A DNA stretch of 64,000 nucleotides from Flavobacterium sp. HSC-32F16 (GCF_024171645.1 NZ_JALKAC010000002.1:310001-374000); one strand, 5' to 3'. Positions 8,556 to 17,213 are shown, counted from the first letter of the stretch. Translations and numbers: made by a program. Notes: generated from the sequence alone by a model not told the origin.

Positions 8556-9783
8556 CGTTCAATTTAAACTTTTTAACCACCAACGCAGAGTTGGTTCCTC
8601 CGAAACCGAAAGAATTGGACAAAAATATGTCAAATTTTTTGTTTAACGTAGTTTTAACTAAATTTAATTTTGAAGCATCTTCGTCAGGGTTCTCTAAATT
8701 GATGTTTGGCGCTATGAAATCGTTCTGCATCATGATGATAGAGTAGATAATTTCGCTTGCTCCAGCCATCCAGCATTCGTGTCCTGTCATTGATTTTGTC
8801 GAACTCACATAAGGATTTTTCTCACCAAAAACTTCAAAAATCGCTTTGGCTTCGTTTGCATCACCTACTGGAGTTGAAGTTGCGTGTGCATTTATATACT
8901 CAATATCTGATGCTTTTAGTTTAGCATCATCTAATGCTCTCTGCATTGCTGTAGACGGTCCTTCAACATTTGGTGTCGAAATATGCCCGCCGTTTGATGA
9001 AAATCCGTAACCTGAAACTTCGGCAATAATATTAGCGCCTCTTGCAATTGCAGATTCGTAACTTTCGAGGATTAAAGTTGCACCGCCTCCACTCGGGATT
9101 AATCCGTCGCGGTCAGTATCAAAAGGGCGTGATGCTTTTTCAGGATCACTTTCTCTGTTAGAGAAAACGCCCAATCCGTCAAAACTGCTCATCGCATATT
9201 TGTTAATTTCCTGCGCTCCTCCAGTAATAATAATATCCTGAAAACCACTTTTGATTAAAAAATAAGCTAATCCAATAGAATGTGAGCCGCTTGCACAAGC
9301 GGCACTAACCGTTAAATTAATACCACGAAGTTTAAAAATCGTTGAAAGATTCATGGTAACGGTAGAATTCATCGATTTAAAAATCGCACCAGAGCCAATA
9401 AGTGCCGTGTCTTTTTTCTCGCGAACAATATCTGTAGCATCGATAATAGCTTTAGAAACGCTGTCGTTTCCGTACATGATTCCCACTTCTCGAGTTTCAA
9501 AAAAAGCATCATCGATATTCGCATTTTTCAATGCTTCGATAGTTGCCATATAAGCATACTCGGTTTCTTCACCAATACTCATACGCTGTCTGCGAGTCAG
9601 TAAATTTTTTAAATCAGCTTTAGGAACCATTCCGGTTAAGGCTGATTGAAAACCAAATTCTTTTCGGTCAGAATCAAATTGAATACCAGATTTTCCGTTG
9701 TACAACGATTCCTTTACTTCATCTAAAGAAGTTCCGATACAAGAATAAATTCCCATTCCAGTAATTACAACTCTCTTATTCAT
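8548..9783 (-). CDS. Beta-ketoacyl-ACP synthase (KAS II/FabF-like) of the polyene pathway
   Basis: A 411-residue KAS II-family ketosynthase. The nucleophile is Cys163 in SAACASGSHS, and the two histidines are visible in NAHATSTPVGD and MTGHECWMAGA, so the Cys-His-His triad is complete and this is not a chain-length-factor-like dead subunit. The glycine-rich SNSFGFGGTN end is present. It extends an ACP-bound aryl starter in type II PKS fashion. It is clearly divergent from the primary FabF at 43146-44399, for example in GHECWMAG in place of GHLLGAAG. Its stop overlaps the start of the ACP gene. Confidence 0.9.
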   Translation of the reverse strand: MNKRVVITGMGIYSCIGTSLDEVKESLYNGKSGIQFDSDRKEFGFQSALTGMVPKADLKNLLTRRQRMSIGEETEYAYMATIEALKNANIDDAFFETREVGIMYGNDSVSKAIIDATDIVREKKDTALIGSGAIFKSMNSTVTMNLSTIFKLRGINLTVSAACASGSHSIGLAYFLIKSGFQDIIITGGAQEINKYAMSSFDGLGVFSNRESDPEKASRPFDTDRDGLIPSGGGATLILESYESAIARGANIIAEVSGYGFSSNGGHISTPNVEGPSTAMQRALDDAKLKASDIEYINAHATSTPVGDANEAKAIFEVFGEKNPYVSSTKSMTGHECWMAGASEIIYSIIMMQNDFIAPNINLENPDEDASKLNLVKTTLNKKFDIFLSNSFGFGGTNSALVVKKFKLNDE

Positions 9784-9830
9784 CGTCTTTCAAAGTAATT
9801 TTTTAATCCTTAAAGTGTAATTTTTTTTAA

Positions 9831-9927
9831 TCTCGCAAAGACGCAGAGTCGCAAAGTTTCTTTTTTATATAAGTCTTTTTAATAGCAACTTTGCGACTTC
9901 GCTACTGATAGCTATTTGGATTGCGAG
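9831..9927. repeat. Intergenic inverted repeat of the 'cgcaaag' word family
   Basis: Perfect 12-bp arms AGTCGCAAAGTT (9847-9858) and AACTTTGCGACT (9887-9898) are nested inside outer arms CTCGCAA (9832-9838) and TTGCGAG (9921-9927). It fills most of the 195-bp gap between the ketosynthase and ketoreductase genes. Similar wording (cttagcgaactttgcg) recurs at about 34336-34361, so this is a dispersed intergenic repeat. It could fold in the mRNA and tune expression across the operon. Confidence 0.6.
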
Positions 9928-9978
9928 CAATTTTCTATGTTTAAAAAACTTAAAATAATCTCGCAAACATAGTATTCT

Positions 9979-10710
9979 TTAAGAATATATTCCGCCGTTA
10001 ATATTGATAATTTCTCCTGTAATATAGCTTGCTTTTTTAGAAATCAAAAAGCTTACCAAATCTGCTACTTCTTCGGCTTCGCCAAAACGATTTACCGGAA
10101 TAAGTTTTAATAATTCTTTTTCGTCCAGTTCACTTGTCATATCGGTTCTAATAAAACCCGGCGCAACAGCATTTACTGTAATATTACGTTTTGCCACTTC
10201 TTGTGCCAATGCTTTTGTTGCTGCAACAATAGCGCCTTTTGCAGCTGAATAATTGGTTTGTCCTGCAGTTCCTTTTACTCCGGAAACCGAAACTATATTT
10301 ACGATTCGGCCATATTTATTGCGAAGCATTTTTTGAATAAAAAACTGTGTCACATTAAAAAAACCGTTTGCACTTGTATTCATAACACTATTCCAGTCCT
10401 GCGGCGTCATCCACATAAAAAGACCGTCTTTTGTAATTCCGGCATTATTAACAATCGCTTCTACAGTTGCTTCAGGATTTGCTTCCTGCCATTGTGTTAG
10501 AACGTTTTGCACTTGCTCGAAATTGGCAACATCAAAACCTAAAATTTCTCCGGTTGCTCCTAATTTTTGTATTTCTTGTAATGTTTCTTCGGCAGCGGTT
10601 TTGTTTGAATGGTAATTGACCAAAATATGATAATTAGATTCAACGGCTAATTTTTTACAAATAGCACTTCCAATTCCTCTTGAACCTCCTGTTACTAATA
10701 CACACTTCAT
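9979..10710 (-). CDS. 3-oxoacyl-ACP reductase (FabG-like SDR)
   Basis: A 243-residue classical short-chain dehydrogenase/reductase. It has the cofactor motif TGGSRGIG at residues 7-14, NNAG near 87-91, the Ser in IVSVSGVKG and the YSAAKG catalytic Tyr-Lys. The C-terminus ends GEIININGGIYS, as FabG enzymes do. It reduces the 3-keto group of the ACP-bound polyene chain before dehydration by the hotdog pair. It lies 9 bp downstream of the WG-repeat gene. No gene symbol is given because it is a pathway-specific paralogue, not proven to be the essential FabG. Confidence 0.9.
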   Translation of the reverse strand: MKCVLVTGGSRGIGSAICKKLAVESNYHILVNYHSNKTAAEETLQEIQKLGATGEILGFDVANFEQVQNVLTQWQEANPEATVEAIVNNAGITKDGLFMWMTPQDWNSVMNTSANGFFNVTQFFIQKMLRNKYGRIVNIVSVSGVKGTAGQTNYSAAKGAIVAATKALAQEVAKRNITVNAVAPGFIRTDMTSELDEKELLKLIPVNRFGEAEEVADLVSFLISKKASYITGEIININGGIYS

Positions 10711-10719
10711 AAGTGAAAT

Positions 10720-11949
10720 TTATTTCTTTTTCTTAGCTGCTGGTTTCGTTGCCGATTTAGCTGCTGGTTTGGTTGTTTTTGTTTCTTGTTTTGGGGCTTC
10801 GGCCGGAGCTGCAACAGGCTGAGGTTTTTCGGCTGATTTTGAAAATAATTCAGCGTTTTCAAACCATTGATTGCTTAATACCGTTCCGTCTGGTTTAAGA
10901 AAACCCCATTTTCCTTCATTCTTTACTCTTGCAACACCATCGATAAAACCTTTGTCCTGTTGTACAAACATGGCAATAATAGCATTTGTTGTAATACCGT
11001 ATTGTGTAGGGATTACTAATTTTCCTGATTCATTGATAAATCCCCAATTACTTTCTTTTACCGGTGCTAAACCATTTGTACTGAAAACTTCGGCATCGCT
11101 GTAAGTTGGTTCAATAACAAATTTTCCTTCCGGATTAATGAATCCCCATTTTTTTCCAACTAAAACTGGAGCAAGATTTTTTGAAAAAGCTTTTCCTTTA
11201 TCATATATAGGAAGAATGGCCCAATTTCCTTTTAAATCAATGTAACCAATTTTTCCGTTCTTTTTGGCAAAAGTTAAATCCTGAGTTTCAAAATCCCAGA
11301 TTTTTTCGGCTCCGTCAACCGGAATAAATTTTCCGCCGCTTACCAATCCAAAAGTTTTGTCTTTTCTTGCCCAGGTTGTGTTTTTAAAATAGTTTCCAAT
11401 TTCAGCATAAGCCGGTTCAACTACTTCTTTTCCCTCCGTATTTATAATTCCCCAGTTTTTATTTAGTTCTACTCTTGCAAAACCATTTTCAAAAGATTTG
11501 ATCTGATCGTATTTTGGCTCTAAAACAATGGCCATTTTATTGTTGATCAAACCCACTTTATTGTTTTGCCTGATAAAAGCAACACCATTATTAAAATCGA
11601 ATAATTTATCTGATGCAGGAGCTTTTTGAATTTCACCTTTTTTATCAATATAAACCCATTCCTTATCTTTTTGTACAGTGGCGATTCCGTTATTAAAATC
11701 TTTGGCATCCTTAAAATCTGCAGGAATTACCCAAGTACCTTTAGTATCAATAAAGCCCCATTTTCCACCGTTTTCAACAGCAGCTAAACCTTCAGAAAAA
11801 CTTCTGGCCGATTTATATTGGGGTTCTATTTTAAAAGATCCGTCTTTGGAAATATATCCAATTTTAGAATTCTTTTTAACTAATGCCAGTTCTTGACTAT
11901 TAACAAATTGAATACTTACCAGCAGCAAAAAAATAAATGTCTTTTTCAT
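10720..11949 (-). CDS. Secreted WG-repeat protein
   Basis: Translated from the ATG at 11949 (MKKTFIFLLLVSIQFVNSQ), which gives a clean signal peptide; a start 15 nt earlier adds only five residues. The mature protein consists of about ten tandem WG-type repeats of roughly 35-45 residues (KWGFIDTKG, NWGIINTEG, KIGYIDLKG, KWGFINPEG and so on). It ends in a low-complexity Ala/Lys/Pro tail finishing in four lysines. WG repeats form beta-rich scaffolds of unclear function, often on the cell surface. It lies between the ammonia-lyase and ketoreductase genes inside the pigment operon, an unexpected partner for a biosynthetic cluster. Its role there is unknown. Confidence 0.88.
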   Translation of the reverse strand: MKKTFIFLLLVSIQFVNSQELALVKKNSKIGYISKDGSFKIEPQYKSARSFSEGLAAVENGGKWGFIDTKGTWVIPADFKDAKDFNNGIATVQKDKEWVYIDKKGEIQKAPASDKLFDFNNGVAFIRQNNKVGLINNKMAIVLEPKYDQIKSFENGFARVELNKNWGIINTEGKEVVEPAYAEIGNYFKNTTWARKDKTFGLVSGGKFIPVDGAEKIWDFETQDLTFAKKNGKIGYIDLKGNWAILPIYDKGKAFSKNLAPVLVGKKWGFINPEGKFVIEPTYSDAEVFSTNGLAPVKESNWGFINESGKLVIPTQYGITTNAIIAMFVQQDKGFIDGVARVKNEGKWGFLKPDGTVLSNQWFENAELFSKSAEKPQPVAAPAEAPKQETKTTKPAAKSATKPAAKKKK

Positions 11950-12014
11950 GATTTTAAAGTTCAATGTTTAATGATTAAAAAGCTAAAACTATTTGGGGCA
12001 GTTTGTATTGATTT

Positions 12015-13535
12015 TTAATTGTTGATCAAATGATCTTTTACTTTTTGAACGAAAGGATACATTACCTGATCTTCCTTAAATGTTGGAATTATGTTTCGAA
12101 TTTCATCGTACCATTTTTTAGAAACAGACGAAATTTTATCTTTTTGTTCTAAATAATCAATGGCCTGAACGATGGTGATCATTTCGATGGCTAAAACTTC
12201 AAAAGCATTTTCGATTACTTTTGAGGTAATAACAGCCGAGTTGGTTCCCATACTTACAATATCCTGATTATCGTTGTTATTTGGAATACTGTGAACATAC
12301 ATTGGGTTCGAAAGCATTTGGCTTTCTGCCGTTGTAGAAGTTGCTGTAAACTGAACACCCTGCATTCCGAAATTGAAACCTAAGGTTCCTAAATTTACAA
12401 ACGGAGGCAGTAATTCGTTGATTTTTGAATTCAATAAATAATTCAATTGACGTTCTGCCAGCATCGTTAATTTTGTAATAACGATTTTCAGTTTATCCAT
12501 TTCAAGTGAAATATAATCTCCGTGGAAATTTCCTCCGTGATAAACGTGTTTGTTTTTTACGTCGATAATTGGGTTATCGTTTGCTGAGTTAAATTCGTCT
12601 TCTAAAATAGAAGCAACATTATTAATCGTTTCTAAAACCGGACCTAAAATTTGAGGAACGCATCTTAATGAATAATATTCCTGAACTTTTTCTTTGAAGA
12701 TTTCTTCGGTGTTTTCGCCCGAATATAAATGGTCTTCTCTTTTACGGATCAAAGTGCTGTTTGAAAGATTCTGACGCATTTTCAGTGCCACTTCCTGCTG
12801 TCCTTTATGACGTTTAGTCTGGTTTAATTCTTCAGAGAAATGATCATCGTAAGCCTGAACTAATTCGTTGATTGCACAAGAAGATTTTAATGACCAGTCT
12901 AATAGTTTTTTAGCGTGATATACATTTACAACTCCAATCCCGGTCATAACCGAAGTTCCGTTGATTAATGCCAGACCTTCTCTAATTTCTACCTGAATTG
13001 GTTTTAAACCTTCAATTTCAAAAACTTCAGGAGTTGGTCTTCTTTCGCCTTTATAAAAAACTTCACCTTCGCCAATTAAAACCAAAGCTAAATGAGACAA
13101 TTGAACTAAGTCACCGCTGGCACCAACGCCGCCGTGTTCGAAGATTAAAGGAGTAATATCTTTATTAATCAGTTCAGACATTAGGTTGATAACTGACGGA
13201 TGAACGCCTGAATTTCCTAACGAAAGTGTATTTAATCGAGCCAAAATTGCTGCTTTTGCACAAATTGGGCTTAACGGTTTTCCTGTTCCAGAAGAGTGGC
13301 TTCTAATTAAATTATATTGAAGCTGAATTTGATCAGACTCTTTAATTCTATATTGCGCCATTGGGCCAAAGCCGGTATTTACGCCATAAATTACTTTGTT
13401 TCCTGAAAATTCTTTTAGGAAATTGAAGCTTTCGTTTACTCTGTTTAGAACCGTATCGCTGATTGTAACTTTTTGATTTCCAAAGATTATCGACTCGAAT
13501 TCTTCTAAACTTAAATATTCATTAATTGTATTCAT
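12015..13535 (-). CDS. Tyrosine ammonia-lyase (aromatic amino acid lyase, MIO family)
   Basis: A 506-residue aromatic amino acid ammonia-lyase. The Ala139-Ser140-Gly141 triad that forms the MIO cofactor sits in HGGVGASGDLVQLSHLAL. The catalytic Tyr region (YGVNTGFGPMA) and the late SIPNNNDNQDIVSMG block are present. The sequence is very close to the characterised F. johnsoniae tyrosine ammonia-lyase as I remember it, including length. It deaminates L-tyrosine to 4-coumarate, the starter of the flexirubin polyene. The substrate-selectivity pair reads Ser79-His80, as in histidine lyases, instead of the His-Leu of Rhodobacter TAL. It is the first minus-strand gene after the divergent promoter at about 13540-13636. 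Confidence 0.92.
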   Translation of the reverse strand: MNTINEYLSLEEFESIIFGNQKVTISDTVLNRVNESFNFLKEFSGNKVIYGVNTGFGPMAQYRIKESDQIQLQYNLIRSHSSGTGKPLSPICAKAAILARLNTLSLGNSGVHPSVINLMSELINKDITPLIFEHGGVGASGDLVQLSHLALVLIGEGEVFYKGERRPTPEVFEIEGLKPIQVEIREGLALINGTSVMTGIGVVNVYHAKKLLDWSLKSSCAINELVQAYDDHFSEELNQTKRHKGQQEVALKMRQNLSNSTLIRKREDHLYSGENTEEIFKEKVQEYYSLRCVPQILGPVLETINNVASILEDEFNSANDNPIIDVKNKHVYHGGNFHGDYISLEMDKLKIVITKLTMLAERQLNYLLNSKINELLPPFVNLGTLGFNFGMQGVQFTATSTTAESQMLSNPMYVHSIPNNNDNQDIVSMGTNSAVITSKVIENAFEVLAIEMITIVQAIDYLEQKDKISSVSKKWYDEIRNIIPTFKEDQVMYPFVQKVKDHLINN

Positions 13536-13571
13536 TAAATTGGATTTGGTTGTGCTAATTTAATTTTATTT

Positions 13572-13597
13572 ATCAAAATAAATGTAGTTATTTTGAT
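13572..13597. promoter_or_regulatory. Perfect 10-6-10 inverted repeat between divergent pigment genes (candidate operator)
   Basis: ATCAAAATAA (13572-13581), a 6-bp spacer and TTATTTTGAT (13588-13597) form a perfect inverted repeat. It lies in the 101-bp gap between the ammonia-lyase gene (minus) and the flavoenzyme gene (plus), where a single protein could control both. AT-rich palindromes can arise by chance, so functional status is unproven. Confidence 0.45.
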
Positions 13598-13636
13598 GAT
13601 GGCAAATGTAGGCTAATAATTGATAATATTTTTATT

Positions 13637-14887
13637 ATGACAAAGGAGTTTGTAGATGTTTTAGTGATAGGCGCCGGACCGTCCGGATGTGTGTCTGCAT
13701 CGTATCTTCATAAGAACAATGTTAAGGTAAAAGTTGTAGAAAAACAAAAGTTTCCGAGACTTGTTGTTGGCGAAAGCTTAATTCCGAGAGTAATGGATCA
13801 TTTTGCTGAGGCAGAATTGTTTGAGGCTCTTGATGCAATGAATTTTGAGAAGAAACTTGGAGCTCGCTTTATAAGAGGCGAAGAAATCTGTGTTTTTGAT
13901 TTCAGTAAAAAATTTGGTGAAGGCTGGGACTGGACCTGGCAGGTTCCTCGCGCTGATTTTGATAATACAATGGCTCAGGAAGTGGTTCGCAAAGGTGTTG
14001 ATCTGGAATTTGAAACTGAAGTTCTGGAAGTTTCTTTTGAAGGGAAAAAATCAAAAACGATCGTAAAAGATAAAGATGGGAATTTAAAAGAAATCCACGC
14101 CAATTTTATTATCGACTCAAGCGGATACGGACGTGTACTGCCAAGACTTTTAGATTTAGATACGCCCTCGAAATTAGATCCACATTCTTCTATTTTTACG
14201 CACGTAAAAGATATTAACAGAGAAGAAGGAGAAGAAGGAACGCAGATTTCATTTGATATTCTGGAAACCGAGGTATGGCTGTGGGTAATTCCATTTTCTA
14301 ACGGAAATACCAGTTTAGGTGTTGTTGGGCCTACAGATTTTATTAATTCTCTTTCAGAAAATAAAGATAATGCTGAGGCTTTGAAAAATGCAATTCAAAA
14401 ATCGGATTATTATATTAAAAGATTTGCGGGCACAGAATTTTTATTCGAACCGGTTAAATTAGAAAACTATTCGAGAGCTGTAAAAAAAATGTACGGCGAT
14501 GGTTTTGCTTTAACTGGAAACAGTTCTGAATTTTTAGATCCGGTTTTCTCATCCGGTGTAGCTTTTGCAACTGAATCTGGAATGCTTGCCGCAAAATTAT
14601 ATTTAAAAGAATCACAGGGAATTGCTGTTGACTGGGAAGTTGAGTTTACACAATATATGAAACGAGGTATAGCAGTTTTTACCACTTATGTTCAGGAATG
14701 GTACACAGGAAATTTACAGACTTTATTTTTCCATCAGCCGGAAAATCCAGAAGTAAAAGAAAAAATATGCGCTGTTTTAGCAGGTTATGTCTGGAATGAA
14801 GAAAATTCGTTTGTCAAGAAACATGACCATGTAATAGCCAATATGGCGTATTTACTAAATATGCAAAAAGAACAAAGCCCTGAATAA
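13637..14887 (+). CDS. FAD-dependent oxidoreductase, flavin halogenase/geranylgeranyl-reductase-like
   Basis: A 416-residue flavoprotein with the dinucleotide-binding motif GAGPSG at residues 12-17, the conserved VGESLIP at 44-50 and WLWVIP at 214-219. This last matches the WxWxIP signature of flavin-dependent halogenases. A Lys-Lys pair (72-73) lies near where the halogenase catalytic lysine is expected, but the surroundings are atypical. It therefore may halogenate or hydroxylate the aryl ring or resorcinol of flexirubin; some natural flexirubins are reported to carry ring chlorine or methyl groups. It is divergent from the ammonia-lyase gene and shares its regulatory gap. A strong terminator overlaps its stop codon. 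Confidence 0.82.
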   Translation: MTKEFVDVLVIGAGPSGCVSASYLHKNNVKVKVVEKQKFPRLVVGESLIPRVMDHFAEAELFEALDAMNFEKKLGARFIRGEEICVFDFSKKFGEGWDWTWQVPRADFDNTMAQEVVRKGVDLEFETEVLEVSFEGKKSKTIVKDKDGNLKEIHANFIIDSSGYGRVLPRLLDLDTPSKLDPHSSIFTHVKDINREEGEEGTQISFDILETEVWLWVIPFSNGNTSLGVVGPTDFINSLSENKDNAEALKNAIQKSDYYIKRFAGTEFLFEPVKLENYSRAVKKMYGDGFALTGNSSEFLDPVFSSGVAFATESGMLAAKLYLKESQGIAVDWEVEFTQYMKRGIAVFTTYVQEWYTGNLQTLFFHQPENPEVKEKICAVLAGYVWNEENSFVKKHDHVIANMAYLLNMQKEQSPE

Positions 14888-14900
14888 TCAGGGTTTTTTT
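14878..14900 (+). terminator. Terminator of the flavoenzyme gene
   Basis: CCCTGA-ATAA-TCAGGG followed by seven T. The stem starts inside the last codons and includes the TAA stop, so the hairpin overlaps the gene end. Confidence 0.9.
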
Positions 14901-14957
14901 ATGTCTGAAAAGTTGTATTTTTGTTGGGCAGGGAATTTATTTGTTTTAAAAGTATTA

Positions 14958-14981
14958 AAATGGTATTTTACAGTACCATTT
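14958..14981 (+). promoter_or_regulatory. Inverted repeat upstream of XRE regulator gene (candidate autoregulatory operator)
   Basis: AAATGGTA, an 8-bp spacer and TACCATTT form a perfect 8-bp inverted repeat 47-70 bp upstream of the regulator's ATG. An overlapping TTACA...TGTAA pair is also present. XRE-family repressors commonly bind such palindromes at their own promoter. Confidence 0.4.
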
Positions 14982-15015
14982 GTAAGATACGGATTCTCTT
15001 TTTATTCTTAATTAT

Positions 15016-15023
15016 TATCTTTG
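15016..15023 (+). promoter_or_regulatory. -7 element immediately before the XRE gene (possible leaderless transcript)
   Basis: TATCTTTG matches TAnnTTTG exactly and ends only 4 nt before the ATG at 15028. Transcription from it would start at or within a few bases of the start codon, which would give a leaderless mRNA. No clear -33 TTG is seen. Confidence 0.4.
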
Positions 15024-15027
15024 AACT

Positions 15028-15426
15028 ATGAGTACAGTAATAAAACCAAATCATGTAGGACGAAAAATTAGTCGTATTCGTGAACTAAGAGACATGAAAC
15101 AAGAGGCGCTTGCACAAGCTTTAGGTACAAATCAACAGGCAATATCTGCAATGGAAAATAGTGAAACTGTAGATGAAGAAAGATTAGCAGAGGTTGCAAA
15201 AGCTCTTGGGGTAAGTGTCGAGGGAATTAAGAATTTTTCAGAAGAAGCAATATTCAATATTATTGGAAATACAATCAATAATCATGATAATGCATCAATG
15301 AATTCAAACATTCAATATCAGCCAACATTTAATCCACTTGATAAAGTTATTGAATTATACGAGCGTTTGGTTCAGGTTGAAAAAGATAAAGTCGAATATT
15401 TGGAAAAATTATTTAAGGAGAAATAA
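15028..15426 (+). CDS. XRE-family transcriptional regulator
   Basis: A 132-residue protein with a helix-turn-helix of the Cro/CI type at about residues 10-66 (IRELRDMKQEALAQALGTNQQAISAMEN with the following EERLAEVAKALGV helix). The linker is rich in Asn, and a C-terminal coiled coil (ELYERLVQVEKDKVEYLEKL) likely makes dimers. It lies alone between two terminators, just downstream of the pigment cluster, and has a palindrome in its promoter. It could be a local regulator of the pigment genes or an unrelated standalone regulator. No toxin or phage partner is adjacent. Confidence 0.88.
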   Translation: MSTVIKPNHVGRKISRIRELRDMKQEALAQALGTNQQAISAMENSETVDEERLAEVAKALGVSVEGIKNFSEEAIFNIIGNTINNHDNASMNSNIQYQPTFNPLDKVIELYERLVQVEKDKVEYLEKLFKEK

Positions 15427-15472
15427 ATTTATAAGATAAAGAATTAAAAAACTCTTTTAAAAAAACATTAAT

Positions 15473-15508
15473 AAACAGAAAAGGATCCGCAAGGATCCTT
15501 TTCTGTTT
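15473..15508. terminator. Bidirectional terminator, 16-bp perfect stem
   Basis: A perfect inverted repeat with arms at 15473-15488 and 15493-15508 (core AAAAGGATCC / GGATCCTTTT) and a GCAA loop. It sits between the convergent XRE gene and symporter gene and can stop transcription from both sides. Confidence 0.88.
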
Positions 15509-15527
15509 ATTATAATATTAAAAATTA

Positions 15528-17213
15528 TTACCAGAACTTAACATACAATGCCACAATAATAAGCAGTGTAATTACAATTAAAACGGTAGTTTGTGGTTTA
15601 ACTTTAAACATTCCCGGTTCAGTTTCAAACGCTTTAGGATTTACTTTTGGACCTGCGAAACTCATTATGATCATCACTAACATAGTGAAGAAGAATGATA
15701 ATCCCATACAGATATGGAATGGAATTTCAAAAGCGCCTTTACCATTAGGGTAAGCTGTGTATAAAAGAGTATCATTTCCAAATAAAGCCGGAGCATATTC
15801 GTTAAATAAAACGGATAATGCGAATCCTAAAATTACCCCAACAATTGCAGCAGCTCCAGTGGTTCTTTTCCAGAACATACCAAGGAAGAACATTGCGAAA
15901 ACTCCAGGGCTGATGAATCCAGTGTATTTTTGAATGTAAGTGAAACCACCAACACCGCCAATACCAAGAATATCATTCCATGTAAATAAAACTGCCAAAA
16001 GCATTGCTGCGAAAACGGCAATTCTGCCAATGTTTACCTGCTGTTTTTCACCAGCTTCTTTTTGGATGTATTTTTTATGAATATCTAAGGTATAAATTGT
16101 CGAAATACTGTTTACTTTTCCTGCTAACGAAGCTACAATTGCAGCGGTTAAAGCCGCAACAGAAAGTCCTTTTAATCCAGTAGGAAGGAAAGTCAATACA
16201 GCAGAGTAAGCACCGTCTTTTCCTCCAACTAATTGAGGCAAATGTCCGTTTGTATATAAAACATAAGCAGCAATTCCAGGAAGCATTACAATAAGCGGCA
16301 TTAATAATTTAAGCATACCAGCGAATAAAATTCCTGTACGGGCTGTTTGTAAATCAGCACCAAGAGCTCTTTGCGTAATGTATTGGTTACATCCCCAATA
16401 GTTTAAGTTGATGATCCAGATACCTGCAACATATGACATAAGACCTGGGAAAGTTAAATACTTGTCGATTTCAAGCTGAGACGAAGTCGCAGTTGGTTTT
16501 GGAATAATCATTTTGAAATGTTCCGGAGCCTCTTTCATTAAAACTTTAAAACCGGCGATAGCATTTTCGCCCACTCCAAAATATTGTCCAACCGTTGTTA
16601 GAGCAATATAAGAAGTTACTAAACCTCCAATAATTAAAACGGCTACCTGAATAACGTCAGTATAAGCTACCACTTTCATTCCCCCAAGAGAAATAAACAA
16701 GGCAAAAACAGCTAAACCAACCATAATAACGTGAAGATATTCACCGCCGGCAAGTCCGTTTATGGCAACAGCACCCAGATATAAAATAGAAGTTAAGTTT
16801 ACAAAAACATATAAAAACAACCAGAAAACCGCCATAATTAAAGCAGTAGATTCATTATAACGTGTTTTTAAGAACTGCGGCATGGTGTAAATCTTATTTT
16901 TAAGATATACAGGAATGAACCAAACTGCTACAATAATTAAAGCAACAGCTGCCAGCCATTCATAAGCTGCCACTGCGATTCCTAAAAAGAAACCTTCACC
17001 GCTCATCCCGATAAATTGTTCTGCTGAAATGTTTGAGGCAATTAATGATGCTCCAATCGCCCACCAGGTTAAATTTCCTTCCGCAAGAAAATAGGCTTTA
17101 GCATCTTGTTCGTCTTGTTTACGTTTTCGGTAAACTGTGTAACCGTAGACAGAGACTACGATGAAATAAATAATAAAAACCGCATAATCTGCGAAAGCTA
17201 GGGTTGGCTTCAT
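15528..17213 (-). CDS. Sodium/solute symporter (SSS family), probable galactose/glucose transporter
   Basis: A 561-residue SSS-family (SGLT/SodA-fold) transporter with about 14 membrane helices. Early family motifs are WAIGASLIASNISAEQFIGMSG (residues about 51-72) and YEWLAAVALI; WIINLNYWGCNQYITQRALGA carries the sugar-symporter signature. It imports a sugar with Na+. It is the last gene of the minus-strand galM-galK-galT group, 248 bp after galT, which suggests galactose as substrate. The long gap may carry its own promoter: CAAATTTA at 17354-17361 reads TAAATTTG on the minus strand. Confidence 0.9.
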   Translation of the reverse strand: MKPTLAFADYAVFIIYFIVVSVYGYTVYRKRKQDEQDAKAYFLAEGNLTWWAIGASLIASNISAEQFIGMSGEGFFLGIAVAAYEWLAAVALIIVAVWFIPVYLKNKIYTMPQFLKTRYNESTALIMAVFWLFLYVFVNLTSILYLGAVAINGLAGGEYLHVIMVGLAVFALFISLGGMKVVAYTDVIQVAVLIIGGLVTSYIALTTVGQYFGVGENAIAGFKVLMKEAPEHFKMIIPKPTATSSQLEIDKYLTFPGLMSYVAGIWIINLNYWGCNQYITQRALGADLQTARTGILFAGMLKLLMPLIVMLPGIAAYVLYTNGHLPQLVGGKDGAYSAVLTFLPTGLKGLSVAALTAAIVASLAGKVNSISTIYTLDIHKKYIQKEAGEKQQVNIGRIAVFAAMLLAVLFTWNDILGIGGVGGFTYIQKYTGFISPGVFAMFFLGMFWKRTTGAAAIVGVILGFALSVLFNEYAPALFGNDTLLYTAYPNGKGAFEIPFHICMGLSFFFTMLVMIIMSFAGPKVNPKAFETEPGMFKVKPQTTVLIVITLLIIVALYVKFW

